Below, in pieces: positions 1 through 9,269 of a stretch of 62,497 bases of DNA. The notes beneath the pieces were generated by a model. The model searched no databases and had not been told where the DNA came from. It saw only the letters and a program-made list of their open reading frames with translations. Location: positions 1 to 62,497 of the forward strand of contig JACPPB010000011.1 of the NCBI GenBank assembly GCA_016191205.1, written 5' to 3'. The position numbers and the translations under genes are program-made. The DNA comes from Gammaproteobacteria bacterium (GTDB taxonomy: Bacteria > Pseudomonadota > Gammaproteobacteria > Pseudomonadales > Porticoccaceae). Each line of letters begins with the position of its first letter. Within the stretch, counting starts at the first letter, position 1.

Positions 1-408
1 AGTTCGGCGCTGGCGCTGGAAACCTCGGCGGTCTGCGAAATCCCCTTCAACCGGCTGGAAGATCTGAGCATCGCCCTGCCCAGCCTGCAGCGGCATTTCT
101 TCCAGTTGATGAGTCGGGAAATCATCAACGACCAGCGCCTGGTGGCCCTGATCGGCAAGAACAGCGCGGACGAACGTCTCGCGACCCTGCTGATCAGCAT
201 TTCCGCGCGCAACGCCAAACGCAGTCTGTCGGAACAGCGCTTCCGGCTGCCCATGTCCCGCGCCGACATCGGCAACTATCTTGGTCTCACCGTCGAAACC
301 GTGAGTCGGGTGTTCAGCCGCTTCCAGAAGCAGCGCCTGCTCAAGGTCGACAAAAAGGAAATCGAGATTCTGGATCTGGGCGGCTTGCAGGAACTGGCGA
401 ACGTCTGA
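1..408 (+). CDS. fnr: Fnr/Anr-family transcriptional regulator, C-terminal part (5' end outside window)
   Basis: This is the last 135 codons of a Crp/Fnr-family regulator, entering the window already in frame. The visible part covers the end of the sensor domain, the dimerisation helix and the winged helix-turn-helix. The recognition helix contains the ETVSR signature (GLTVETVSRVFSRF), in which Glu, Ser and Arg are the residues that read TTGAT half-sites in Fnr and Anr, so oxygen-responsive regulation is the likely role. The N-terminal cysteines that would hold the iron-sulfur cluster lie outside the window, so oxygen sensing cannot be confirmed. The gene converges on the rhamnose cluster and is not part of it. 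Confidence 0.88.
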   Translation, partial: SSALALETSAVCEIPFNRLEDLSIALPSLQRHFFQLMSREIINDQRLVALIGKNSADERLATLLISISARNAKRSLSEQRFRLPMSRADIGNYLGLTVETVSRVFSRFQKQRLLKVDKKEIEILDLGGLQELANV

Positions 409-411
409 ATC

Positions 412-428
412 GGCGCGGGCGCCGCGCC
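412..428. terminator. GC-rich hairpin between convergent genes (possible terminator)
   Basis: A perfect 7-bp stem (GGCGCGG and CCGCGCC) with a 3-nt loop lies just after the fnr stop codon and before the rfbD stop codon, which faces it. There is no T-run on either side, so intrinsic termination is uncertain. Confidence 0.35.
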
Positions 429-440
429 ACCCGTTCCTGC

Positions 441-1370
441 TTATTCGGCCCGCGCGCTTGCGCGCGGCTGGAGTTCCGCCAGCGCCGCCGCCAACCCCGG
501 GCGCCAGTCGTTGCCGAGCCCCTCCAGCACCCGCGCCAACCTGGCGGTGGATAACCGCGCATTGCGCGGGCGCACCGCGGCCGTGGGATATTCGGCGGTC
601 GTGATGGGGCGAACTTCCGGCGCGCGCGTCAGCAGACCGAACCGCACCGCTTCAACAAAAATCGCCTGCGCGAATTCGTGCCAGCTCACATGCGGGAAAC
701 CGCCGAAATGGTGGATGCCACCGGCGGGCGTCGCGCCGTCGAACCGCTGCCGAAGCAACCGCAGCAACACGCGCGCAATGGCCGGCGCATAAGTGGGCCC
801 GCCCCGTTGATCCGCGACGACCGCAAGCGACGCGCGCTCGGCGCCCAGTTTCAGCATGGTTTTCAGAAAATTGTGACCGAACTGGCTGAACACCCAGCCG
901 GTGCGCAGGATCAGCGCATCCGGATCCGCCGCCTGCACGCGCTGCTCACCTTCCAATTTGGTACGCCCGTAGACGCCGAGCGGATGGGTTGGGTCCAGTT
1001 CGGTATAGGGTTCGGTCTTGTACCCGTCGAAAACATAGTCGGTGGAAACGTGGAGCAGGGCGATGCCCCGCGCGCGGCAGGCCTGGGCGAGCACTTCGGG
1101 GCCGAGCGCGTTGGCGCGCGCGGCGGCGGCCGGCTCGGATTCCGCGCGATCCACGGCGGTATACGCCGCCGCATTCACCACCGCCCGCACCGGATTGGCA
1201 GCCAGGAATCGCGCGACCGCATCGGCGTCGGCGACATCGAGCGCGGCACGCTCGGTGAAGATCAGCTTTATCCCGTCCACCAGCGCCTCCGGAGCCAGCC
1301 AGCGGAAGGATTGTCCCAACTGGCCGTTGGCCCCGGTCACCAGTACCGGCACGAGTGCCTGGCCCGTCAT
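441..1370 (-). CDS. rfbD: dTDP-4-dehydrorhamnose reductase RfbD
   Basis: A 309-residue NAD(P)H-dependent reductase that performs the last step of dTDP-L-rhamnose synthesis, reducing dTDP-4-keto-rhamnose. The N-terminal Rossmann motif is VTGANGQLGQ at about residues 11-20. The short-chain reductase features follow: NAAAYTAVD near residue 88, STDYVFDG near 109, and YGRTKLEGE with the catalytic Tyr and Lys near 133. Length matches the family. Its ATG overlaps the rfbC stop by 4 bp (ATGA), indicating translational coupling, and it is the last gene of the rfbB-A-C-D run. Confidence 0.96.
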   Translation of the reverse strand: MTGQALVPVLVTGANGQLGQSFRWLAPEALVDGIKLIFTERAALDVADADAVARFLAANPVRAVVNAAAYTAVDRAESEPAAAARANALGPEVLAQACRARGIALLHVSTDYVFDGYKTEPYTELDPTHPLGVYGRTKLEGEQRVQAADPDALILRTGWVFSQFGHNFLKTMLKLGAERASLAVVADQRGGPTYAPAIARVLLRLLRQRFDGATPAGGIHHFGGFPHVSWHEFAQAIFVEAVRFGLLTRAPEVRPITTAEYPTAAVRPRNARLSTARLARVLEGLGNDWRPGLAAALAELQPRASARAE

Positions 1371-1912
1371 CGACCCTGCCCGATCAACACGTCGAGAGTC
1401 GGGTAGCCACCATCCTTGGCGGACAGCGCCGGGTCGCGCACCGGCCAGTCGATGCCGACGCGGGGACAGTTCCAGGCCAGGCCGCCTTCATCCGCCGGAT
1501 CGTAATAATCGGTGCACTTGTAGATGAAATCCGCCTCCGCGCTCAGCACGCAAAAACCGTGGGCATAGCCCGGCGGCACCCAGAGCTGGTGGTGATTCAC
1601 ATCGCTCAACTCCACGCCGACGTGCTGGCCGCAGGTGGACGACGCCGGATCGATATCCACCACCACATCGAACACCGCGCCCCGCGTCACGCTCACCAGC
1701 TTGCCCTGGGGTCGGGTACGCTGAAAATGAAGCCCCCGCAGCACCCCGCGCTGCGAGCGCGAAAGGTTGTCCTGCACGAAGGGCAACGCAATGCCGGCCA
1801 GCGCGCGATAGCGTTCGGCGCTGAACGTCTCCAGAAAAAATCCGCGCGCGTCGCCGAACACGCGGGGCTTGATCAACAGCACGCCGGGCAGCGCGGTCGC
1901 GATCACTTCCAC
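1367..1912 (-). CDS. rfbC: dTDP-4-dehydrorhamnose 3,5-epimerase RfbC
   Basis: A 181-residue cupin-fold epimerase that converts dTDP-4-keto-6-deoxyglucose to the 4-keto-rhamnose form. Recognisable family segments are [16 protein letters not shown] near residues 15-30, [18 protein letters not shown] near 48-65 (the His is the catalytic base), VVVDID and the [13 protein letters not shown] block near 112-125. Length is normal for RmlC. The start overlaps the rfbA stop by 10 bp and the stop overlaps the rfbD start, so these three genes are tightly coupled. Confidence 0.96.
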   Translation of the reverse strand: MEVIATALPGVLLIKPRVFGDARGFFLETFSAERYRALAGIALPFVQDNLSRSQRGVLRGLHFQRTRPQGKLVSVTRGAVFDVVVDIDPASSTCGQHVGVELSDVNHHQLWVPPGYAHGFCVLSAEADFIYKCTDYYDPADEGGLAWNCPRVGIDWPVRDPALSAKDGGYPTLDVLIGQGR

Positions 1913-2796
1913 CCGTTGGTCTCCTCCTCCACCAGCCGCAGCAGATACTGACCGTAGCCGGTGCGGCCCAGCGCCTGCCCCTCGGTGGCGAGTTGCTCCC
2001 GGGTCAGCCAGCCGTTGTGGTAGCCGATTTCCTCAAGACAGGCGATCTTGAGGCCCTGGCGGTGTTCGACCGCCTGCACGAACATGCCCGCTTCGAGCAG
2101 GCTTTCGTGAGTGCCGGTATCGAGCCAGGCGAATCCCCGGCCCAGCAGCTCCACGTGCAGATCGCCGCGCGCCAGATAGGCGCGATTGACGTCGGTGATC
2201 TCCAGCTCGCCGCGCCGCGATGGCGCGATCCCGCGCGCGATGGCGATCACATCGTTGTCGTAAAAATACAGTCCCGGCACCGCGTAACGGGAGCGGGGTT
2301 TGGCGGGCTTTTCCTCGATGCTGACCACGCGACGCTCGGCGTCGAACTCCACCACGCCGAAGCGTTCCGGATCGGTGACGTGATAGCCGAAGATGGTGGC
2401 ACCGCGCTGCCGCTCCACCGCCACCCGCAGCGTGTCGGAAAAATGATGCCCGTAAAAAATATTGTCGCCCAGCACGAGGCACACATTGTCGGCGCCGATG
2501 AAATCCGCGCCGATGATGAAGGCCTGCGCCAAGCCTTCCGGACGCGGCTGTTCGGCGTACTGCAAACGCAGGCCAAAACGACCGCCATCGCCCAGCATGC
2601 GGCGAAAGCCGGGCAGGTCATCCGGCGTCGAGATCACCAGGATGTCGCGGATACCAGCCAGCATCAGCACCGACAGCGGGTAGTAGATCATCGGCTTGTC
2701 GTAGATCGGCAGCAACTGCTTGGAAGCCCCGAGCGTGATGGGGTGCAGCCGGGTGCCATTGCCCCCGGCTAGTACGATGCCCTTGTACTGCGTCAT
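1903..2796 (-). CDS. rfbA: glucose-1-phosphate thymidylyltransferase RfbA
   Basis: A 297-residue nucleotidyltransferase that makes dTDP-glucose from dTTP and glucose-1-phosphate, the first step of the rhamnose pathway. The signature [16 protein letters not shown] sits directly after the chosen ATG at 2796, followed by [25 protein letters not shown] and EKPAKP. The reading frame stays open a further 43 codons upstream, but that extension has no family similarity, so the internal ATG is preferred. About 115 bp separate it from rfbB. Confidence 0.96.
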   Translation of the reverse strand: MTQYKGIVLAGGNGTRLHPITLGASKQLLPIYDKPMIYYPLSVLMLAGIRDILVISTPDDLPGFRRMLGDGGRFGLRLQYAEQPRPEGLAQAFIIGADFIGADNVCLVLGDNIFYGHHFSDTLRVAVERQRGATIFGYHVTDPERFGVVEFDAERRVVSIEEKPAKPRSRYAVPGLYFYDNDVIAIARGIAPSRRGELEITDVNRAYLARGDLHVELLGRGFAWLDTGTHESLLEAGMFVQAVEHRQGLKIACLEEIGYHNGWLTREQLATEGQALGRTGYGQYLLRLVEEETNGWK

Positions 2797-2911
2797 GCTT
2801 TGCTCTCTTCGTGGCTCGGTGCCCAAGGGCAAGACCGGGTAAATCCGCTGATCCAGCGCGTAAGTGAATCCGCGGGCTGGGAAGGTACGGCTGGGAGTGC
2901 GGCATTGTGAC

Positions 2912-4000
2912 TCAGAGCCCGCCATCCCCCAACCGTTCCAGCCGGTAGGCGCCCGAGAGCACCCGCTGCCACCAGTCGCGGTGGTCCAGATACCAGTTCA
3001 CTGTCTTGCGCAGCCCGGTCGCAAAGGTTTCCCGCGGTACCCAGCCGAGTTCCCGCTCGATCTTGCCCGCGTCGATGGCGTAGCGGCGGTCGTGTCCCGG
3101 ACGATCGTCCACGCGGGTGATGAGATCACGGTAGCGCGTCACGCCCGGCGGCTTCACGGGCGCGAGCTCCTCCAGCAGATCGCAGATCGTCTCCACCACC
3201 GTCCGGTTGCGCTGCTCGTTGTGGCCACCGATGGCGTAGGTCTCGCCTACCCGACCCCGGGTCAGCACCTGGTAGAGCGCGCGGGCGTGATCGTCCACAT
3301 GGAGCCAGTCGCGCACCTGGGCGCCGTCGCCGTACACCGGCAGCGGCCGGCCCGCCAGCGCGTTCAGGATCATGTGGGGAATCAGCTTCTCGGGAAACTG
3401 GCGCGGTCCGTAATTGTTGGAGCAGTTGCTCACCACCACCGGCAGACCGTAGGTACGGCCCCAGGCCCGCACCAGATGATCGCTGCCCGCCTTGCTGGCC
3501 GCATAGGGCGAACTGGGCGCATAGGGCGTCGCCTCGGTGAAGGGCGCGGCGTCCGGCGCCAGATCGCCATACACCTCATCGGTGGAGACGTGGTGAAAGC
3601 GGAAGGCGGCGCGCGCCGCGGGATCGAGCCCGGCCCAGTATTCCCGCGCCGCCTCCAGCAACACGCCGGTGCCCAGCACATTGGTGGCAATGAATTCCGC
3701 CGGCGCGTCGATGGAGCGATCCACATGGCTCTCCGCCGCCAGGTGCATCACCGCCGTGGGGCGGAATGCAGTGAACACCGCGCGCAGCGCCGGGCCGTCG
3801 CCAATGTCCACCTGATGGAAGCTGTAACGCGGTGAGCCGGCCACATCCGCCAGCGATTCCGGATTGCCGGCATAGGTGAGCTTGTCCAGATTCGCCACCC
3901 GGGCGGCGGTCTCCGTCAGCAGGAAACGCACCAGGGCGGAGCCGATAAAACCCGCGCCGCCGGTGACCAGAATGCGTTCGCCCCGTTCCGCTACTGTCAT
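2912..4000 (-). CDS. rfbB: dTDP-glucose 4,6-dehydratase RfbB
   Basis: A 362-residue extended SDR that converts dTDP-glucose to dTDP-4-keto-6-deoxyglucose. It shows the NAD-binding motif [13 protein letters not shown] near the N-terminus, the [11 protein letters not shown] active-site segment with the Thr-Asp-Glu triad, and the [12 protein letters not shown] segment with catalytic Tyr and Lys. [18 protein letters not shown] and the [10 protein letters not shown] motif complete the family pattern. I chose the ATG at 4000, which overlaps the stop of the preceding epimerase gene as ATGA. An ATG three codons further upstream is also possible. Confidence 0.96.
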   Translation of the reverse strand: MTVAERGERILVTGGAGFIGSALVRFLLTETAARVANLDKLTYAGNPESLADVAGSPRYSFHQVDIGDGPALRAVFTAFRPTAVMHLAAESHVDRSIDAPAEFIATNVLGTGVLLEAAREYWAGLDPAARAAFRFHHVSTDEVYGDLAPDAAPFTEATPYAPSSPYAASKAGSDHLVRAWGRTYGLPVVVSNCSNNYGPRQFPEKLIPHMILNALAGRPLPVYGDGAQVRDWLHVDDHARALYQVLTRGRVGETYAIGGHNEQRNRTVVETICDLLEELAPVKPPGVTRYRDLITRVDDRPGHDRRYAIDAGKIERELGWVPRETFATGLRKTVNWYLDHRDWWQRVLSGAYRLERLGDGGL

Positions 4001-5046
4001 GGATGCCACTCCTCCGGGCAGGTCGCGCGCCAGTCCGCCAGTGCGGTTTCCAGCGTGTAGCGAAACGGATACCCCTGCGCCAGCAGATACGCCGGCACGA
4101 TGTCGTTGGCCGCCACCAGCTTGCGGATACGCACCGGGCTGAAGGGATGCGCGATACCCAGCGGCCGCGCCACCAGATCCAGCAGCCAGCCCGCGGCCAG
4201 CAGCACCCGGTAGGGCACGCCCGGCACCCGGCGTTCGACACCGGCCACGGCGCAGATCGCCTTCACATAGTCGGCGAGCGCGGGGGCCGGGTACAGGGTC
4301 GCATTGAACAGGATCACCGCCGCCTCCGCCGCGTCCTGGCGCTCAAGCGCCCACCACAGCGCCGCGCACAGCTCGCGTACATAGATTCCCGCCTTGCGCG
4401 TATCGCGGTTGCCTGTGTAGAAAAAATACCGGCCGAGCACCGCCCGCACCAGGTGCGACACATTGCCGCCCTCCCCCGGCCCGAACACGACGCCGGGGCG
4501 CGCGATCACCAGGCGTCGCCGCGAATCGCCCGCCTGCCACGCGCGGTGGATATGCTCGGCGACCAGCTTGGAGCCGCCATAGGCGGTCGCGGGCACCGGC
4601 AGCGACTGCTCATCGCGCCGCGACGTCCCCGGGCCGTAAGGCGAGATCGAGCTGGTAAAGACGATACGCGTACAGCCGACCCGCGCCGCCCAGGCGCAGA
4701 CCTGCTCCGCACCGCGCAGATTGGTGTCGTAATACTCGGCATCAGCGTGCCCGGGCTCGCGATGCACCGCCGCGAAATTGCCGATCAGCGCCACCGGCTC
4801 CGGCGGCTCCCAGGCAAGTGACTCGCGCACATCCGCGTCGATCCATTCAATGGCGGGATCACCGCTCAATTGCGCCCTGCGCCAGGCGCTCGCGATAGCC
4901 GCCACCGGCTGCCGGTCGACCAGATACACCCGCTGAAAATGCCCGCCATCCACCAGAAACCGGGCGAAAAAACTGCCGATAAAGCCGGTACCGCCAAACA
5001 GCACGGCGCAGCCGGGGGCGTGCGCCAACATCCCTGTTTCACTCAT
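3997..5046 (-). CDS. NAD-dependent epimerase/dehydratase family protein
   Basis: A 349-residue extended SDR in the polysaccharide operon, immediately before rfbB. The Rossmann motif is [15 protein letters not shown] near residues 16-30. A Ser-Ser-Ile-Ser segment and [13 protein letters not shown] carry the likely catalytic Ser, Tyr and Lys. Family members oxidise, epimerise or dehydrate nucleotide sugars; the exact substrate cannot be told from sequence. Context suggests it makes a second activated sugar, or modifies one, for the same rhamnose-containing glycan. Confidence 0.82.
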   Translation of the reverse strand: MSETGMLAHAPGCAVLFGGTGFIGSFFARFLVDGGHFQRVYLVDRQPVAAIASAWRRAQLSGDPAIEWIDADVRESLAWEPPEPVALIGNFAAVHREPGHADAEYYDTNLRGAEQVCAWAARVGCTRIVFTSSISPYGPGTSRRDEQSLPVPATAYGGSKLVAEHIHRAWQAGDSRRRLVIARPGVVFGPGEGGNVSHLVRAVLGRYFFYTGNRDTRKAGIYVRELCAALWWALERQDAAEAAVILFNATLYPAPALADYVKAICAVAGVERRVPGVPYRVLLAAGWLLDLVARPLGIAHPFSPVRIRKLVAANDIVPAYLLAQGYPFRYTLETALADWRATCPEEWHP

Positions 5047-5194
5047 GGTCGCTGTTCGTCACGCATCGTTGGCACCGGGGTCAGGGTATGGAGCGGAATT
5101 CTACGTTCTCTGCCTGGAACCAGGGTGGACAAACGGGCAACTTCATCGCTGTGCGGCGCCGCCTGCAACCGCCGGGGCGCGGGGCCTCATGCTG

Positions 5195-6205
5195 CTAACG
5201 CCCGGCAATCCGCGCGTAAAGCTCGCGGTGAGCGGCCGCGATCGCCTCCCAACCGTAGCGCTCGACCCAGTCGCGCCCCGCCCGGCGCAGGTTGGCCTCC
5301 GCGGTCGGATCCGCGCGCAATGCCCGCAACTGGGCGAGGGCGTCCCCGGGGTCGGCCGCGAACCGCACCACCGACTCCAGACCGGGCGGCGTCTGTGGTC
5401 CCCGGCTGGTGATGACCGCCGCGCCATTCCCCAGTGCGGCCAGCAAGGTCCCGCGACGCTCCGAGGCGCCATCCGGATACGGCAGATACACAAACCCGGT
5501 CTCCGCCAGCCGCTGCGCTACTTCGCCGTCGCCGCGGCCGAGGTCCCAGATCAAACGCGGCAGCCCACCGGACGCTTGCCGCATCTGCGCGCAGTACGCG
5601 CGCTGTCCGGCCGGAATCGCGCCCAGCACCCGAAAGCGCAGCTCCGGCGCCGCGTCCGCCGCCAGCCGGGCCAGAGCGAGAAATGCCTCCAGGCCTTTTT
5701 CGGGCCGGATCAGGCCGAAATAACAGACTTCATCCCGATCTCTCGCCTCCCGCGCGCTCAACCAGGGAATATTGGAACCGATGGGAATGACATGACCGCG
5801 GCCCCGGCTCCAGGGATACCAGTGCCCAAAGGCTGCGCGCTCGAAGGCATTGGTGAACACCAGCGCATCGGCGCGGCTGAACGCCAGTCCGGCGATCCGG
5901 CGCAGCAGGTGCGCCCGGGAGAACTCGTGCAGGGTTACCACAGTGCGACAACGCGGCAACTGCGCCAGCCAGTGGGGCATCAGCGAGCTGCCGTAGCGGG
6001 CCATCGGATATTGCACATGGACGATATCGGGCCTGAGCGCACGCGCCTGTGCCGCCACCGCGCGGACCGAAAGCCGGCCCTTGCGCTCGCCGTGCGCGAT
6101 GGTCACGCGGACCCCGGATTCCTGCAAGGCCGCCGCCAGGCGCAGCGCATAATCCAGCACACCGCAGGGTCCACCCTGCTCGGGAGCCAGCAGAAGAACC
6201 TTCAC
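5195..6205 (-). CDS. GT4-like glycosyltransferase
   Basis: A 336-residue protein with the GT-B layout of group 1 glycosyltransferases. The N-terminal half begins MKVLLLAPEQGGPCGVLDY with a glycine-rich acceptor-side loop, then DIVHVQYP and TVVTLHEFSR. The C-terminal half has a CYFGLIRPEKGLEAFLAL segment, typical of the start of the nucleotide-sugar domain, and LLAALGNGAAVIT near residue 270. The Glu-x7-Glu motif is degenerate here. It likely transfers a sugar onto a growing cell-surface glycan; donor and acceptor are unknown. It is third in the glycosyltransferase series, 120 bp after the GT2 gene. Confidence 0.78.
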   Translation of the reverse strand: MKVLLLAPEQGGPCGVLDYALRLAAALQESGVRVTIAHGERKGRLSVRAVAAQARALRPDIVHVQYPMARYGSSLMPHWLAQLPRCRTVVTLHEFSRAHLLRRIAGLAFSRADALVFTNAFERAAFGHWYPWSRGRGHVIPIGSNIPWLSAREARDRDEVCYFGLIRPEKGLEAFLALARLAADAAPELRFRVLGAIPAGQRAYCAQMRQASGGLPRLIWDLGRGDGEVAQRLAETGFVYLPYPDGASERRGTLLAALGNGAAVITSRGPQTPPGLESVVRFAADPGDALAQLRALRADPTAEANLRRAGRDWVERYGWEAIAAAHRELYARIAGR

Positions 6206-6325
6206 CGGGAGAATTTTCGCCGTGCCGTTGCGCAGCGTGCGGCAGCCCTGACCACACCGCCGGGCGATCCCGTCAGCACGGAATCCGCGTCCATCGCAAT
6301 CCGCGCACCCTTTGGAACGGCGCCA

Positions 6326-7180
6326 TCAGGAATGACGCTGCCGCAGACCGCAGAACAGACCCCGCACCACGGCCCGCGCACGACCAAATTCGCCGCGCAG
6401 CAACCGCTTGCAAAAGCGCAGTGACCCGCCCACCAGGACCGCCGGCCAGGGATGCTTGGCGTAGCGAAACAGAAACCGCACCGCGGACTGATTGAAATGC
6501 CGGTCCTTCTGCCGCAGACGGCGCTGCGACGATTCCGGCGCCCGGTGCAACACCCGGCTGCCCGGCGCGACCGCCAGCCGCCAGCCCTGCTCGCGCAGGC
6601 GATAGCACAGGTCCGTCTCCTCCCAGTAGAGAAAATACCGCTCATCCAGCAGGCCGACCTCTTCCAGCGCCCGGGTTCGCAACAGCATGCTGGCCCCGGT
6701 GAGGTAATCGAGCTCGGCGTCCGCCACCCGCGCCAGTGCGTGGGTCGACCACCCGAACCGCAAATCGACCCGTCCGCCGCCCCAGGCCAGCACCCGCTCG
6801 GGATTCGCACGATCGCAGATCAACGATCCCACCGCGCCCACACCGGCATCGGCCTCGGCCAGTTCAACCATCGCGGTCAATGCGCCCGGATCCGCCCGGG
6901 TATCGCTGTTGAGCAGCCAGACATAGTCGGCGCCCAGCGCCAAAGCGCGCCGGATGCCCACATTGCAGCCCCCGGCAAACCCCAGGTTCGCACCGGTTTC
7001 CATCAGATCGATATCCGGACAGGCCTCCGCAATGCGCACCACGGAGTCGTCGCCGGACCCGTTGTCAACCATCAGAATGCGATAATTGGAATAGGTGAGC
7101 AGGCGCAACGACTCGACGCAGGCGAGGGTATCGTCCGCGCCCCGCCAATTGAGAGTTACGATGCAAACCAGTGGTGCCAT
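6326..7180 (-). CDS. GT2-family glycosyltransferase
   Basis: A 284-residue GT-A enzyme of the WbbL/rhamnosyltransferase-like group. The opening VCIVTLNWRGADDTLACV, then ILMVDNGSGDDS and the YVWLLNSDTRADPGAL segment with its Asp-x-Asp-like metal site are diagnostic. The acceptor-side block LTGASMLLRTRALEEVG followed by LYWEETDLCYRLREQG is also typical. I start at the ATG at 7180, which places the family motif at residue 5; an upstream in-frame ATG at 7204 is possible. Clustering with rfbBACD makes rhamnosyl transfer plausible but unproven. Confidence 0.86.
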   Translation of the reverse strand: MAPLVCIVTLNWRGADDTLACVESLRLLTYSNYRILMVDNGSGDDSVVRIAEACPDIDLMETGANLGFAGGCNVGIRRALALGADYVWLLNSDTRADPGALTAMVELAEADAGVGAVGSLICDRANPERVLAWGGGRVDLRFGWSTHALARVADAELDYLTGASMLLRTRALEEVGLLDERYFLYWEETDLCYRLREQGWRLAVAPGSRVLHRAPESSQRRLRQKDRHFNQSAVRFLFRYAKHPWPAVLVGGSLRFCKRLLRGEFGRARAVVRGLFCGLRQRHS

Positions 7181-7392
7181 CGACGTTCCCAGCCCGCCAA
7201 CCAACGCGACCGTGACGCCACCGCGCGCCGCCCGTCAGCACAAACGCGGCATTTTACCGGCGCGGCGCGGCAAAAGGCAGACCAACTTGTTCCGATCAGG
7301 GTGTCCAGCCCGGCGTGTGCCTGAACAGGACCGGGGCAGATCGTCCGGAGCCGGTCAAAGACACACTGAACCCAGCGCCGGTGCCGTATTTG

Positions 7393-8721
7393 TCACCGCC
7401 GGGGCGTTTGCAGCCCGGCCTGCCACTCGCGCCAGCAACGCGTGATCAAAGCCTGTAGTTCGGCGCGAAATCGCTCCGCCGCGAAACGTTCCGCGTGGCA
7501 GCGGATGGCCGCCGGATCGAAACGCGCTTCATTCGCCTCAAACATGGCGATCGCCGCAAGCAGGGACTCCACGCTCTGCTCGGGAAAAAATACTCCGGTC
7601 GGAGCGCGGCCCTGGCCCGTAACGGGGACGGAATAATGATCGCCGCCGGACCCCCGCATGGGATGAATACTGCCGCCACGCGCGCCCGCTTCCGCGGATA
7701 CGGCGGCACCTCGCTGCCGGTATCCGACGTCAGCGTCCGCCATCGCCTCTGCCTTCACGATCGATGCATTGACAGCGCCGATGTGCTCCAGGGCGACTAC
7801 AGTTTCGGTGACACCACCTTTCCCGAAGGCGATGACCGGGGTTCCGCAGGCTTGCGCCTCCACCGGGATGATTCCGAAATCCTCTTCGGCCGCAAAGATG
7901 AACGCCCGGGCGCGGCGCATGTGATCCCGCAAGACCTCGGCCGGCTGATACCCCAGAAACTGGACATTCGGCGGCGCCCCGTGGCGGATGCGCTTGAGCG
8001 CCGGGCCTGCGCCGATCACCACCAGGCGGCGGTCGGGAAGCTGCCGGAAAGCTTCGACGATGAGATCCATGCGCTTGTGGGGCACCACCCGCGAGGCGGT
8101 CAGGTAGAACTCGCCGGTGCGTTCGCCCGGGGCGCCCGGTGTGAACATCCCGACATCCACGGGAGGATAGATCACCGTGGCGTCGCGGCGGTAAATCTTG
8201 TGAATGCGCCGGGCGATGAATGCCGAATTGGCGATCATGTGATCGACGCCGTTGGCGGTCCGCTGATCCCAGATCCGCAGCCCGTGCAACTGCCAGCGGG
8301 CGAGCCAGCTCAGCAGCCCGCGCTCCATCCGGCTCTCGCGCAGGCACTGATGCTGCAAATCCCACGCATAGCGCATGGGTGAATGAATGTAGCTGACGTG
8401 AAGCTGGTCCGGCCCGGTCAACACCCCCTTGGCGACCGCGTGGCTGCTGGAAATCACCAGATCGAACCCCGAGAGATCCAGCTGTTCCACGGCCAGCGGC
8501 ATCAGTGACAGATAGTGCCGGTAGAAGCGCCGCGCGAAGGGAAACTTCTGGATGAAGGACGTGTGCACCGCGCGGCCCTGCAAAAAGCCGCGCTGCTCCG
8601 GAGGCACACAGTCGATCACCGCAAACAGCGTCGCGTCGGGATAGAGTCGAAGGATCTCTTCCAGAACACGCTCGGCGCCGGCGATCTGAGTCAGCCAGTC
8701 GTGGACTACGGCAACTTTCAT
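7393..8721 (-). CDS. GT4-family glycosyltransferase (mannosyl/rhamnosyl-transferase-like) with an unusual insertion
   Basis: A 442-residue group 1 glycosyltransferase. It starts MKVAVVHDWLTQIAGAERVL, the GT-B acceptor loop, and has SYIHSPMRYAWDLQ near residue 110 and YYPPVDV-like IYPPVDVGMF near 184. The donor domain begins YLTASRVVPHKRMDLIVEAF, and EEDFGIIPVEAQACGTPVIAFGKGG near 279-303 carries the Glu-x7-Glu motif. Residues about 310-373, rich in Ala and Gly, separate GVTETVV from PTGVFFPEQ, two segments that are usually nearly adjacent in this family, so an in-frame insertion is suspected. It is the first intact gene of the glycan operon. Confidence 0.86.
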   Translation of the reverse strand: MKVAVVHDWLTQIAGAERVLEEILRLYPDATLFAVIDCVPPEQRGFLQGRAVHTSFIQKFPFARRFYRHYLSLMPLAVEQLDLSGFDLVISSSHAVAKGVLTGPDQLHVSYIHSPMRYAWDLQHQCLRESRMERGLLSWLARWQLHGLRIWDQRTANGVDHMIANSAFIARRIHKIYRRDATVIYPPVDVGMFTPGAPGERTGEFYLTASRVVPHKRMDLIVEAFRQLPDRRLVVIGAGPALKRIRHGAPPNVQFLGYQPAEVLRDHMRRARAFIFAAEEDFGIIPVEAQACGTPVIAFGKGGVTETVVALEHIGAVNASIVKAEAMADADVGYRQRGAAVSAEAGARGGSIHPMRGSGGDHYSVPVTGQGRAPTGVFFPEQSVESLLAAIAMFEANEARFDPAAIRCHAERFAAERFRAELQALITRCWREWQAGLQTPRR

Positions 8722-8819
8722 GGATTTTTCACCGTTCTGACCGGCCTGACCCCAGCCGCGGATTCAGGGGTCGCACCCCCGCTTGCCGGAAGCAAGGCTG
8801 TTGAAGCCGGGCTGTTATT

Positions 8820-9222
8820 GTACTCGCCCCCGCCTGGCGGACGACACCCAAGCCCTGCTTGGCGCCCATACCGCCCGAAGCACCAGCAGATGCCCGGCAT
8901 CGAACCCCAGCTCGCGGCGTACCGCATTGTCGCGCGGTCCCGGAGCAATCGCGCGGATATCCGCGCAGTTGGGCGCCAGCCAGGTACGCTGCGAAGTGGC
9001 GCCTTTTTCGACCGCCCGCCGACCCATCGCCGGCGCGATCGTACTGACCCGGTCGGCGAGGCGCAGCAAAAAATTTTCCACTCTGTACAGCACGCGCCGG
9101 AAGATGCCGTACAACCTGGGCATGACGGCGCCGGCACCCAGTGGGGCGCGCAGGACGCTGACGCCGTTGCACGCCTCACGGCGGAAACCACACCACCGGT
9201 ACGCCGGCAACTCCGGTCCACT
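8820..9222 (-). pseudogene. degraded WcaI-like GT4 glycosyltransferase fragment
   Basis: No intact gene fits this stretch, but the minus strand encodes recognisable pieces of a WcaI-type glycosyltransferase. Reading from about 9216: PELPAYRWCGFRRE, NGVSVLRAPL, then RLADRVSTIAPAMGRRAVEKG, LAPNCADIRAI and NAVRRELGFDAGHLLVL. Near 8871 the frame shifts by one base and continues as GMGAKQGLGVV, the expected next block (family pattern YSGNMGxKQGL). The N-terminal third and the whole C-terminal half are missing. It lies directly upstream of the glycan operon, so it is probably a former member of it. Confidence 0.7.
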
Positions 9223-9269
9223 CGGGGCAATAATGTTCGCGCTCGACACCAACGCACTGATCTGCTTTT

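Noticed and set aside
5045-6424. Long open frame (459 codons) on the plus strand opposite the glycosyltransferase gene.
   Set aside because: It is antisense to a clear GT4 gene, has no family motifs and is a by-product of the high GC content.
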